Assembly: GCF_027922425.1 (NCBI RefSeq)
Contig: NZ_BSFQ01000050.1
Span: 1-41,674, forward strand
Direction of reading: 5' to 3'
Source of the DNA: Pseudonocardia halophobica
Lineage (GTDB): Bacteria > Actinomycetota > Actinomycetes > Mycobacteriales > Pseudonocardiaceae
DNA length: 41,674 nucleotides
Shown here: piece by piece, positions 31,450 through 39,346 of the stretch
Numbering within the stretch: position 1 is the stretch's first letter
How the letters are laid out: each line of letters starts with the position of its first letter
Translations under genes and position numbers: made by a program
The notes under the pieces: generated by a model
The model's database searches: none
The model's input: only the letters and a program-made list of their open reading frames with translations
What the model was told of the DNA's origin: nothing

Positions 31450-32703
31450 TCAGACCGCGTTCGCCAGCGCCTTGGTCCAGAGCGCCAGGCCCTCGTCGAC
31501 CTGCTCGGCGGTGGTGATCAGCGGCGGGATGAACCGCACGACGTTGCCGAACGGGCCGCAGGTCAGCAGCAGCAGGCCCTGCTCGGCGGCAGCCGCGTGC
31601 GCCTTGACGGCGGTGGCGGTGTCCGGCGAGCCGTCCGGCGCCGTGAACTCGACGGCGACCATCAGGCCGAGGCCGCGGACGTCGCCGACCTGCTTGACGT
31701 CCGCCGAGGCGTGGCGCAGGCCCTCGAGCAGGCGGCGGCCCTGGACGGCGGCGTTCTCGACCAGGCCCTCCTCCTGCACCACCTCGAGGGTGGCGAGCGC
31801 GGCGGCGCAGGCCACGGCGTTGCCGCCGTAGGTGCCGCCCTGCGAACCCGGGCGTGCCTTGCTCATCAGCTCGCGCGAGGCGGCGATGCCGGACAGCGGG
31901 AAGCCGCTGGCCAGGCCCTTGGCGGTGATGAGGATGTCCGGGGTGACGCCCTCGGCGTGCTGGTGACCCCAGAACTTCCCGGTGCGGCCGAAGCCGGTCT
32001 GCACCTCGTCGGCGATCAGCAGGATGCCGTGCCGGTCGGCTCGCTCACGCAGGCCGCGCAGGAAGGCCGGCGGGGTGGGCACGTAGCCGCCCTCGCCGAG
32101 CACCGGCTCGATGATGAACGCGGCGACGTCGGCCGCCGGGGCGGTGCTGACGAGCTGGCGGTCGAGCTCGGCCAGCGCGAACTCGACGGCCTGCTCCTCG
32201 CTCCAGCGGTAGCGGTAGGCGTAGGGGAAGGGCGCGAACACCGCACCGCCCATCAGCGGCCCGTTGCCGGCGCGGATCTTGGCGCCCGACGTGGTGAGCG
32301 CGGCGGCGCCCATCGTGCGGCCGTGGAAGCCGCCGTCGAAGGCCAGGATCAGCGGCCGGCCGGTGGCGTGCCGGGCCAGCCGCACCGACGCCTCGACCGC
32401 CTCGGAGCCGGAGTTGAGGAAGAAGACGCTGTCGAGCGCCGGCGGCAGCACGTCGCCGAGGCGCTCCACGAGCTTGAGCAGCGGCTGGTGCATCACGGTG
32501 GTGTACTGGCCGTGGATCAGCGTGCCGACCTGCTCCTGCGCCGCCGCGACGACCTTCGGGTGGCAGTGCCCGGTCGAGGTGACGCCGATCCCGGCCGTGA
32601 AGTCCAGGTGCCGGCGCCCCTCGGTGTCGTAGAGGTAGACCCCCTCGCCGCGCGCGGCCTTGACGGGCGTGGCCTGGGTGAGGACCGGGGACAGCTGTGC
32701 CAT
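31450..32703 (-). CDS. Class III PLP-dependent aminotransferase
   Basis: A 417-residue cytosolic transaminase of the GABA/ornithine/acetylornithine type. Motifs: NSGSEAVEASVRLAR for PLP phosphate, GGFHGRTMGA, IADEVQTGFGRTG with the PLP-ring Asp, and the Schiff-base Lys in LITAKGLASGFPLSG (about 270). GGAG precedes ATG 32703. A GntR-type operator (32737-32746) lies in its promoter, which places it in the island regulon. It would transaminate an omega- or beta-amino acid; the exact substrate cannot be read from sequence. Confidence 0.88.
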   Translation of the reverse strand: MAQLSPVLTQATPVKAARGEGVYLYDTEGRRHLDFTAGIGVTSTGHCHPKVVAAAQEQVGTLIHGQYTTVMHQPLLKLVERLGDVLPPALDSVFFLNSGSEAVEASVRLARHATGRPLILAFDGGFHGRTMGAAALTTSGAKIRAGNGPLMGGAVFAPFPYAYRYRWSEEQAVEFALAELDRQLVSTAPAADVAAFIIEPVLGEGGYVPTPPAFLRGLRERADRHGILLIADEVQTGFGRTGKFWGHQHAEGVTPDILITAKGLASGFPLSGIAASRELMSKARPGSQGGTYGGNAVACAAALATLEVVQEEGLVENAAVQGRRLLEGLRHASADVKQVGDVRGLGLMVAVEFTAPDGSPDTATAVKAHAAAAEQGLLLLTCGPFGNVVRFIPPLITTAEQVDEGLALWTKALANAV

Positions 32704-32727
32704 GGAACTCCGCTCCACGAGTCGATG

Positions 32728-32751
32728 ATTGTCGTGTTGTCGACAATCTCA
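32728..32751 (-). promoter_or_regulatory. GntR-type operator 1, aminotransferase promoter
   Basis: The palindrome TTGTCGACAA (32737-32746) follows a TGAGAT -10 (32751-32746, minus strand) and carries an extra half-site ATTGTCG at 32728-32734. It shares GATTGTCRACAAY with the sites at 35350 and 36789. Confidence 0.65.
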
Positions 32752-32786
32752 GGGAACCATGCCGGACCGTACCCCGGCAAGGGGGA

Positions 32787-33707
32787 CTAGCCCGACAGGA
32801 GCCCGACGACGGCGACCAGCACCGGTGCGCTGACGATCGTCGTGGTCAGCGCGGCGTCCCGGCCCAGCCGGACGCCCTCGTCGAAGCGCACGGCGTAGCC
32901 GAAGACGTTCTGTGCGGTGGGCAGCGCCGCACACACGACGACCGCGGTCAGCGCGGGTCCGGACAGCCCCAGCACGAGCCCGCCGAGCACGAGCGCGAGC
33001 AGCGGATGGACCAGGTTCTTCAGCACCACGACGCACCACAGCGAGGGCCCGACGTCGCCGGTCCCGGGGCGCGCGGCCCCGCGCAGCGAGATCCCGAACG
33101 CCAGGAGCATGCCGGGCACCGCGAGGTCGGCGATGAGCTGGAGGGGCGCCATGACCGGCTCCGGCGGCAGCCAGCCGGTCGCCGAGACGATCAGCCCGGC
33201 CGCCGTCGCCATCGCGATCGGGTTGCGCAGCGGCGCCGTCAGTGTGCGGACCCAGGAGGTGCGCTCGCCCGACACCACGTCGAGCACGGTCGTGTAGAGC
33301 GGGGTGAGCACGGCGAGCTGGAACAGCAGCACCGGCGCGACGGCGGCGGCGTCGCCCAGCGCGTAGGTGGCGATGGGCAGCCCGAGGTTGCCGGCGTTGA
33401 CGTACCCGCTGGCCATCGAGCCGATCGCGGTCTCCCCCGCCGGGCGCCGCCGCGCCAGCCCGACAGGCAGGTACAGCGCGCAGGCGAGCGTGCTGGTCAG
33501 CGCGGTGACGACCAGCGAGGACGAGAACACCGCGCCGACGTCCGCCCGCGCGAGCGTGACGAACAACAGCGCGGGCGACGCCACGAAGAACGCGGTTCGG
33601 GAGAGCACCTGGGTGGCCGACGGGCCGAGCACACCGGCCCGGCCGATGCCGTAGCCGACGGCGATGACCACGCCGATGACGAGGAAGCCTTCGAGGATGC
33701 CCGTCAC
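32787..33707 (-). CDS. AEC-family (auxin-efflux-carrier type) transporter
   Basis: A 306-residue inner-membrane carrier with about ten helices in the AEC 5+5 pattern. The conserved motifs MASGYVNAGNLGLPIATYALGD and AALPTAQNVFGYAVRFD are present. Bacterial AEC proteins move organic or amino acids, including malonate and malate. GTG 33707 has no ribosome-binding site, so the start is uncertain by a few residues. It lies inside the catabolic island, between the aminotransferase and the regulator, and has no visible operator of its own; it probably imports the island's substrate or exports a product. Confidence 0.82.
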   Translation of the reverse strand: MTGILEGFLVIGVVIAVGYGIGRAGVLGPSATQVLSRTAFFVASPALLFVTLARADVGAVFSSSLVVTALTSTLACALYLPVGLARRRPAGETAIGSMASGYVNAGNLGLPIATYALGDAAAVAPVLLFQLAVLTPLYTTVLDVVSGERTSWVRTLTAPLRNPIAMATAAGLIVSATGWLPPEPVMAPLQLIADLAVPGMLLAFGISLRGAARPGTGDVGPSLWCVVVLKNLVHPLLALVLGGLVLGLSGPALTAVVVCAALPTAQNVFGYAVRFDEGVRLGRDAALTTTIVSAPVLVAVVGLLSG

Positions 33708-33794
33708 GAGCGCGCGAGGAAGCCGGTCACGTGTCCCGAGGTTACGGCCGGGGCGGGTCCCGCGGCAGGTCTCCCGCCGCAGGTCACAGAGGGT

Positions 33795-33836
33795 CGTGTG
33801 TGGCAACTGCCCCTCTAGGGGCAGTTGCCGCTCACG
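33795..33836. terminator. 19-bp hairpin, GTGAGTGGCAA family copy 3
   Basis: 33795-33813 pairs with 33818-33836 (two mismatches) over a TCTA loop, just past the stop of the GntR gene. Same family as 10683-10724 and 23563-23602. Confidence 0.7.
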
Positions 33837-33839
33837 GGG

Positions 33840-34550
33840 TCAGGCGGGCAGGGCGGGAGGGGGCGCCACGTCGAGGATGCGGGAGACGGCGTCGGCCATG
33901 TGGGCCTCGAGGACCCGGGTCATGAGCTCGGCGTCGCCCGCGGCGAGGGCGTCGCGCAGCGTGCGGTGCTCGGCGAGCAGGTCCTCCGACGGCGGGGCGG
34001 TCTGCTGCAGCGCGGCCAGGCACATCCGCGTCTCCACCAGCAGCGTCCGCGACATCCGGTGCAGCCGCGGACTGCCCGACGCGGCCACGAGCTCGGCATG
34101 GAAGTCGTGGTCGGCGTCGGCCAGCGCGACGGCGTCGCCGGCGGCCGCCGCGGCCTCCATCGCCGCGATCGCCGCGGTCAGCCGGGCGACGGCCGGGCCG
34201 CGGTCGGGCTCGGCGAGCAGGAGCAGCGCCGCGGCCCGCTCCACCGCCGTGCGGGCGGTGTAGACGTCCCGCACGTCGGCGGCGTCGAGGTCGCGGACGA
34301 AGAGCCCGCGGTGCCGCTCGCTGCGCAGCAGCCCCTCGGCGACCAGCCGTTGCATGGCCTCGCGCAGCGGCCCGCGGCTCACCCCGAGCCGCGCCGCCAG
34401 GTCGACCTCGCCCAGCTGGGTGCCGGGCGGGAAGGTGCCGCGCATGATCGCCGCCCGGATGCGGTCGGCGACGATCGCGGCCGTCGACCGGCGGTCGATG
34501 GGCTCCAGGTCGCCCATCCGGATCCCGGAGAGTCCGCCCGCACCCGCCAT
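33840..34550 (-). CDS. GntR-family regulator, FCD (FadR) subfamily
   Basis: A 236-residue transcription factor. The winged helix occupies about 15-85 (MRGTFPPGTQLGEVDLAARLGVSRGPLREAMQRLVAEGLL), and the FCD ligand domain about 95-225, with DADHDFHAELVAASGS and the metal-site His in EHRTLRDALAAGD. ATG 34550 follows the stop of the upstream racemase-fold gene by four bases, so both belong to one unit with an operator in its promoter, which implies autoregulation. It very probably binds the three TTGTCGACAA-type sites in this island. Ligand unknown. Confidence 0.88.
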   Translation of the reverse strand: MAGAGGLSGIRMGDLEPIDRRSTAAIVADRIRAAIMRGTFPPGTQLGEVDLAARLGVSRGPLREAMQRLVAEGLLRSERHRGLFVRDLDAADVRDVYTARTAVERAAALLLLAEPDRGPAVARLTAAIAAMEAAAAAGDAVALADADHDFHAELVAASGSPRLHRMSRTLLVETRMCLAALQQTAPPSEDLLAEHRTLRDALAAGDAELMTRVLEAHMADAVSRILDVAPPPALPA

Positions 34551-34554
34551 GGCC

Positions 34555-35322
34555 TCAGCCCGCCTCCGGGCCGGCGGCGAAGAGCGCGCCGAGTCCCGTC
34601 CGCGCCCGGTCCGCCCCGGCGAGCCGCAGCCCCTGCCACACGCTGACCTGGTTGGCGGTGAGCACCGGCTTGCCCACCCGCTCATCGAGCCGGTCGAGGA
34701 CGTCGATTGTGTGCAGCGCGGTGTCCGGCATGAGGATCGCCTGCGCCCCGGCCGCGGCCGGGTCGCCGGCCACGGCTGCGGCGAACTCCAGCACGACGTC
34801 GTCGGTCAGGGTGCCCACCTCGGCCGCGGTGATGATCCCGCGCGAGGTCAGGGTGAGGACGCGGATCCCGGCCTTGCCGAGGAACTCGACGAACCGCTCG
34901 GCCACGTCGTCCGGATAGGTGGCCCCGACGGCGACGGTGTCGATCCCGAGCCGGCGGCAGGCGTCGACGAAGGCGAACGACGTGCTCGACGCCGGCACCC
35001 GGGCGACCTCCTGCAGGGCCTTGACCTGCGCCGTGGCGCCGTCCCAGCCGAACACGAAGGAGCCGGAGGTGCAGGCCCAGATGATCGAGTCCAGCGGCCC
35101 GTCCGAGGCGGCCACGGCCTTGGCGCCGTCGGCCAGGATGTCCTCGGAGCCGACGTCGAGAAGGGCGTCGACGCGGTGCGCGTCCTCCCGCATCAGGGTG
35201 TGCACGAGCGGGAGCCGGCTGCCGTCGCCGAGCCGCTGCTCGGCGCGCGGGTAGTCGTCCTCGGCGGAGTACCCCGGGTACAGGATCCCGACGGTCGGGG
35301 TCACGGAGGCGGTCTGTGTCAC
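34555..35322 (-). CDS. Asp/Glu-racemase/maleate-isomerase-fold enzyme with one catalytic Cys
   Basis: A 255-residue member of the Asp/Glu racemase superfamily. The first catalytic Cys is C84 in WACTSGSF. Aligned with its neighbour at 35387, the second catalytic Cys is replaced by D200 (MPDTALHT against ISCTNLPT). Two-base racemisation or maleate isomerisation therefore seems unlikely; one-Cys relatives include decarboxylases. GTG 35322 has GAGGAA five bases upstream. Operator TTGTCGACAA lies 30 bases before the start. First gene of the unit with the GntR regulator. Confidence 0.82.
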   Translation of the reverse strand: MTQTASVTPTVGILYPGYSAEDDYPRAEQRLGDGSRLPLVHTLMREDAHRVDALLDVGSEDILADGAKAVAASDGPLDSIIWACTSGSFVFGWDGATAQVKALQEVARVPASSTSFAFVDACRRLGIDTVAVGATYPDDVAERFVEFLGKAGIRVLTLTSRGIITAAEVGTLTDDVVLEFAAAVAGDPAAAGAQAILMPDTALHTIDVLDRLDERVGKPVLTANQVSVWQGLRLAGADRARTGLGALFAAGPEAG

Positions 35323-35349
35323 GGGCGTTCCTCGCGGTCGGGCCGGGCA

Positions 35350-35366
35350 GGTTGTCGACAATCGTA
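35350..35366 (-). promoter_or_regulatory. GntR-type operator 2, racemase-fold/GntR promoter
   Basis: TTGTCGACAA (35352-35361) directly follows a TACGAT -10 (35366-35361, minus strand), overlapping it by one base. A weak -35 (GTGACC) lies 18 bases upstream of the -10. Layout matches the site at 36789. Confidence 0.7.
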
Positions 35367-35386
35367 CAAGCCCGCCCCCCGCTTGG

Positions 35387-36187
35387 TCACGCCGCCGAGC
35401 GCTGCAACGGGACCTCGAGCAGCCGCCCGCCGCCCACGGCCTGCCGGCCGATGGCGCGCAGCGAGGCCCACATCGTGACCTGGTTCGCCGTGATCACCGG
35501 CTTGCCCAGGGCCTGCTCGAGGGGCTCGATGATGTCGTAGGTCGGGAGGTTGGTGCAGCTGATGAACAGCGCGTCGGCCTCGGGCCGGTCGACCGCCTTG
35601 ACGATCGACACGACCTGCTCGTAGCCGACCCGCCAGATGTTGCCGAGCAGCCCGAGACCCTCGCTCGCGACCGTGCTGATCCCGCTGTCGGCGAGGTAGG
35701 TCACGAGCCGGTCGGTCACCGCGGCGATGTACGGCGTGGCGATGGCCAGGTTCTGCACCCCGAGCAGGTGCAGGGCGTCGACCAGGGCGCCGCTGGTGGT
35801 CGTGGCCTCCGGGGCGCCCGCCTCGATCATCGTCCGGCGGAGCACGAACTCGCCTGCCACCCCGCTGACGAAGCTGCCGGACGTGCACGCGAACGTGACC
35901 ACGCCGGGCCGCGGCGTGAGGACGTCCCGGGTCGCCCGCCGCACCGCCCGCCGGTCGCCGACCGCGACGGCCATCTCGACCGTGACCGGCGTGGTGAAGA
36001 ACGGCAGCCGGGTCAGGTACAGCGAGACGTCGTCGGGTGCCCAGCGCCAGAGCTCGCGGTCCAGCGCGAAGTCGAACGGGGCGACGACGCCGACCCCCGG
36101 CGTCTCGTCGCTCGCCTCGTCGGTGTCCGACCCGGAGCCGTGGTGGGCATCCGGGTCGACGAGACCGACGGAGAGTTCAGCGGGCAT
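35387..36187 (-). CDS. Asp/Glu-racemase/maleate-isomerase-fold enzyme with both catalytic Cys
   Basis: A 266-residue enzyme with C101 (FACTSGSF) and C211 (ISCTNLPT), the full cysteine pair of maleate isomerases and Asp/Glu racemases. GGAG lies seven bases before ATG 36187. The gene is 36 bases after the DUF3830 gene and shares its promoter. It is a paralogue of the next gene downstream, and the two may catalyse consecutive steps or form a heteromer. The N-terminal 30 residues are acidic and poorly conserved. Confidence 0.85.
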   Translation of the reverse strand: MPAELSVGLVDPDAHHGSGSDTDEASDETPGVGVVAPFDFALDRELWRWAPDDVSLYLTRLPFFTTPVTVEMAVAVGDRRAVRRATRDVLTPRPGVVTFACTSGSFVSGVAGEFVLRRTMIEAGAPEATTTSGALVDALHLLGVQNLAIATPYIAAVTDRLVTYLADSGISTVASEGLGLLGNIWRVGYEQVVSIVKAVDRPEADALFISCTNLPTYDIIEPLEQALGKPVITANQVTMWASLRAIGRQAVGGGRLLEVPLQRSAA

Positions 36188-36223
36188 CGTGCTACTCCAC
36201 TCGAACGCCCCGAGTAGACCGCC

Positions 36224-36736
36224 CTACTCGGAGGAACCCTCGGGGAGCCGCTCGTACACGAGCCGCTCACCCACGCTGCCGGACCGCCACACGTCGTGGC
36301 ACGCCTCCGCCATCGCCGGCAGATTCTCCACGATCGTGGCGTAGACGTTGCCGGGGACCCATCCCACGTCGCCGTTGAGCAGGAGGTTGTTCCGGCCGTA
36401 GAAGATCGCCAGGTCGATGCCGCCGGCGGCCTGGTCGATGTCCTGGTCCTCCTTGAAGGAGGCGTCGAGCATGCCGCCGTGGAAGTCGAAGTAGCAGACG
36501 TCGCCCGGGATGGGGGTGACCGTCGGGTTCTCCTGGCCGATGGTCGGGCCGAACCGCGGGACGATCGAGTAGACCTCGTTGCGGGCGTACTTCGCGTGCT
36601 GCGCCGGGCCGCCCAGCGGGCCGTCGGCCAGCGCCTCCCAGACCGCGGCGGTGGTCCGCGGGGCCTCCTTCTCGAGCAGCTCGGCCATGCAGGACACGGC
36701 GCGGCGCTCGAGGCTGATCCGGATGAACTTGGGCAA
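36224..36736 (-). CDS. DUF3830 family protein (cyclophilin-like fold)
   Basis: A 170-residue protein matching DUF3830 as I recall it: APRTTAAVWEALADGP, HAKYARNEVYSIVPRFG, NPTVTPIPGDVCYFDF, FYGRNNLLLNGDVGWVPGN. I start at TTG 36736 because GAGGTG lies six bases upstream and the family starts near PKFIRISL; an ATG at 36772 would add an unlikely Cys-rich extension. The family is often found with Asp/Glu racemase-fold enzymes and amidases in catabolic loci, from memory. Biochemical function unknown. First gene after the divergent promoter at 36789. Confidence 0.8.
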   Translation of the reverse strand: MPKFIRISLERRAVSCMAELLEKEAPRTTAAVWEALADGPLGGPAQHAKYARNEVYSIVPRFGPTIGQENPTVTPIPGDVCYFDFHGGMLDASFKEDQDIDQAAGGIDLAIFYGRNNLLLNGDVGWVPGNVYATIVENLPAMAEACHDVWRSGSVGERLVYERLPEGSSE

Positions 36737-36788
36737 CGCACACACCTCATACGGCGACAGGCAGCAGGACACCTCCGCACAGGACGCG

Positions 36789-36827
36789 GATTGTTGACAA
36801 TCATACGAGCGCTTCCTAGCGTGTCAA
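36789..36827. promoter_or_regulatory. GntR-type operator 3 within overlapping divergent promoters
   Basis: Minus strand: -35 TTGACA (36827-36822), 16 bases, -10 TATGAT (36805-36800). Plus strand: -35 TTGACA (36794-36799), 18 bases, -10 TAGCGT (36818-36823). The palindrome GATTGT-TG-ACAATC (36789-36802) overlaps the minus -10 and the plus -35, so one bound repressor would close both promoters. Confidence 0.75.
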
Positions 36828-36859
36828 TCGCCTCCCCCGCTTCCGGAAGGATCTTCGGC

Positions 36860-37828
36860 GTGCCCGTTCCCGCAGGTCAGCCCGTCATCGCCGTGCTGAC
36901 CGGAGACGACCCACCGATCGGCCTCGACGAGCGCGCGGAGGACGCCGAGATCCGTCTCGCCGGCCCGTCCGAGCTGGCCGGGGCGTTGTCAGGGGCGGAC
37001 GTCCTGCTCGTCTGGGACTTCCTCTCCCCCGCCGTGCCCGACGCGTGGCGCGCCGCCGACACCGGCGCCGTCCGCTGGGTCCACACGGCCAGCGCCGGCG
37101 TGGACAAGGTCACGTTCCCGGAGATCCTCGAGCACCCCGCGCAGATCACGAACGCCCGCGGGGTCTTCGACCGGCCGATCGCGGAGTACGTCACCGGCGT
37201 GGTGCTGGCCTTCGCCAAGGACCTCCCGACCACGCTGCGGCTGCAGGTCCGCCGCGAGTGGCGGCACCGCGAGACGTCCACCGTGCACGGCCGCACCGCC
37301 GTCGTGGTCGGCAGCGGGCCGATCGGGCGGGCCATCGCCGACATGCTCGGCGCCGTCGGACTGCGCACCGAACTGGTCGGCCGCCGGGCCGCCGAGGGCG
37401 TTCACGCGTTCGACGCGCTGCCCGGGCTCCTGCCCTCCGCCGACGTGCTCGTGCTGGCCGCCCCGCTCACCGACGCCACCCGCGGGATGCTCGACAAGGC
37501 CGCGCTGGACCTGCTGCCGGACACGGCCCGGGTGGTCAACGTCGGCCGCGGGGGACTCGTCGTCGAGCGGGACCTCGTGGCCGCGCTGCAGGGCGGCCGG
37601 ATCGCCGGCGCCGCGCTCGACGTGTTCGAGACCGAGCCGCTGCCCGCCGACTCGCCGCTGTGGGAGATGGAGAACGTGATCGTCTCCCCGCACATGTCCG
37701 GCGACGTCGTGGGGTGGCGGGGCATGCTGGTGGACCAGTTCCTCGACAACCTCGCGCGCTACCGGGCGGGCGAGCCGCTGCACAACGTCGTCGACAAGAG
37801 CCTCGGATACGTGAAGGGCACCTCGTGA
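36860..37828 (+). CDS. D-2-hydroxyacid dehydrogenase (NAD-dependent)
   Basis: A 322-residue dehydrogenase of the D-isomer-specific family. The nucleotide site is GSGPIGRAIA (151-160). Catalytic residues are R230 (NVGRGG), a Glu in DVFETEPLP (about 257-259) and H278 (SPHMSG). GTG 36860 has GGAAGG nine bases upstream; GTG 36821 in frame would start inside the -10. The strong divergent promoter at 36789 drives it. It probably reduces a 2-keto acid or oxidises a D-2-hydroxyacid made in the island pathway. Its stop overlaps the amidase start. Confidence 0.88.
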   Translation: MPVPAGQPVIAVLTGDDPPIGLDERAEDAEIRLAGPSELAGALSGADVLLVWDFLSPAVPDAWRAADTGAVRWVHTASAGVDKVTFPEILEHPAQITNARGVFDRPIAEYVTGVVLAFAKDLPTTLRLQVRREWRHRETSTVHGRTAVVVGSGPIGRAIADMLGAVGLRTELVGRRAAEGVHAFDALPGLLPSADVLVLAAPLTDATRGMLDKAALDLLPDTARVVNVGRGGLVVERDLVAALQGGRIAGAALDVFETEPLPADSPLWEMENVIVSPHMSGDVVGWRGMLVDQFLDNLARYRAGEPLHNVVDKSLGYVKGTS

Positions 37829-39234
37829 GTACTGCTGATCTCTCCGCCACCGAGCTGCTCGCGGGCTACGAGAAGGGCGAGATCTCCCCGGTCCAGGCCA
37901 CGCAGGACGCGTTGGACCGCATCGAGGAGCACAACGCGGAGGTCAACGCCTACACGTTGGTCGACGCCGACTCGGCGCTGGCCTCCGCCCGCGAGTCGGC
38001 GGAGCGGTGGAAGGCGGGCACGCCGGTCGGCCCGCTCGACGGCGTGCCGACCTCGATCAAGGACATCCTGCTCACCAAGGGCTGGCCGACCACCCGCGGT
38101 TCCTGGGTCGCCGAGCAGCCCGAGCCGTACGACGTCGACGGCCCGCCGGTCGCGCGGGTGCGCGAGGCCGGTGCCGTGCTGCTCGGCAAGGTGACCACGC
38201 CGGAGTACGCGTGGAAGGGCGTCACGGACTCGCCGCGCTGGGGCGTGACGACCAACCCGTGGGACGCCACGAAGACCGCGGGCGGGTCCTCCGGAGGCTC
38301 CTCCGCGGCCGTCGGGCTCGGGATGGGGGCGCTGTCGCTCGGGACGGACGCCGGCGGCTCGGTGCGGATCCCCGCCGCGTTCACCGGGACGGTCGCGCAC
38401 AAGTCGACCTACGGCCGCGTCGCGCACCACCCGGGCAGCCCGTTCGGCACGCTGGCCCACGTCGGGCCGATGACCCGCACCGCGCTCGACGCCGCGCTGC
38501 TGCTCGACGTGATCGCCGGCTTCGACGCCCGCGACCCCTGGCTGCTCCCTGTGTCGATCGAGGGGGGCCCGCCGCGCCCCTACGCCGAGCAGGCGACGGA
38601 CGGTGTCGCGGGCCTGCGCATCGCGATCAGCCCCACGCTCGGCTATGTCGATGTGCACCCGGACGTGAAGTCCGCCTTCGAGACCGCCGCCGAGGTGTTC
38701 GCGCGGCTGGGAGCCACCGTCGAGCGCGCCGACCCCGGGTTCTCCGACTGCGTGGAGCCCTTCCACGTGCTCTGGTTCGCCGGTGCGGCCAAGTGCCTCG
38801 AGCCGTACTCCGCCGAGCAGCGGTCGCGGATGGACGCGGCGCTGGTGGAGATCGCCGAGCAGGGGGCGCGGTACTCCGCGACCGACTTCCTGGGCGCCAT
38901 GGCGGTGCGCAACGACATGGGCTCGCTGATGGGCGGCTTCCACCAGGAGTACGACCTGCTGCTCACCCCGACGCTGCCGATCCCGGCGTTCGAGGGCGGG
39001 CGCGAGACGCCCTCGGGCGAGGGACGCTGGACGAGCTGGACCCCGTTCACCTACCCGTTCAACATGACCCAGCAGCCGGCCGCGAGCGTGCCGTGCGGGT
39101 TCACGGGCGAGGGGCTGCCGGTGGGCCTGCAGATCGTCGGTCCGCGGCACGCCGACGGCCGCGTCCTGGCCGCCGCCCACGCCTACGAGCAGGCCACCGA
39201 CCACCACAGGCAGGTCCCGACCCTGCTCCGGTGA
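37825..39234 (+). CDS. Amidase-signature (AS) family amidohydrolase
   Basis: A 469-residue amidase with the full Ser-cisSer-Lys triad: K79 (SIKD), S155 (GGSSGGSSAA) and nucleophile S179 (GTDAGGSVRIP). GTG 37825 overlaps the dehydrogenase stop by four bases (GTGA). No signal peptide, so it acts in the cytosol on an amide, giving a carboxylate and ammonia or an amine. It is not GatA by context: no gatB or gatC is near, and it belongs to the GntR island. Confidence 0.9.
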   Translation: MSTADLSATELLAGYEKGEISPVQATQDALDRIEEHNAEVNAYTLVDADSALASARESAERWKAGTPVGPLDGVPTSIKDILLTKGWPTTRGSWVAEQPEPYDVDGPPVARVREAGAVLLGKVTTPEYAWKGVTDSPRWGVTTNPWDATKTAGGSSGGSSAAVGLGMGALSLGTDAGGSVRIPAAFTGTVAHKSTYGRVAHHPGSPFGTLAHVGPMTRTALDAALLLDVIAGFDARDPWLLPVSIEGGPPRPYAEQATDGVAGLRIAISPTLGYVDVHPDVKSAFETAAEVFARLGATVERADPGFSDCVEPFHVLWFAGAAKCLEPYSAEQRSRMDAALVEIAEQGARYSATDFLGAMAVRNDMGSLMGGFHQEYDLLLTPTLPIPAFEGGRETPSGEGRWTSWTPFTYPFNMTQQPAASVPCGFTGEGLPVGLQIVGPRHADGRVLAAAHAYEQATDHHRQVPTLLR

Positions 39235-39235
39235 T

Positions 39236-39338
39236 GCACTATGGAACCACAATGCTCATTTCCAGGACGATCCTGAGCATCAAGGTTCCATAACGCGAAT
39301 GGATGGGCCGGATTCACGCGTTATGGTTCCATAACGCG
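39236..39338. repeat. TTATGGAACCATAA-family repeats and hairpins (amidase / tatB junction)
   Basis: A degenerate pair (39236-39258 with the inverted copy 39276-39298) forms a mismatched stem. A separate 22-base near-palindrome (39317-39338; CGCGTTATGG and CCATAACGCG around TT) follows. They lie between the convergent amidase and tatB stops and belong to the family at 31341-31443. Confidence 0.72.
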
Positions 39339-39346
39339 GGACGGGG

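Noticed and set aside
37825..39234. Amidase as GatA of the tRNA amidotransferase
   Set aside because: No gatB or gatC nearby; it overlaps a catabolic dehydrogenase gene behind the GntR operator.
31341..39338. GntR island as an integrative mobile element
   Set aside because: No integrase, transposase, tRNA target or attachment-type direct repeat is visible; only terminator-like repeats bound it.
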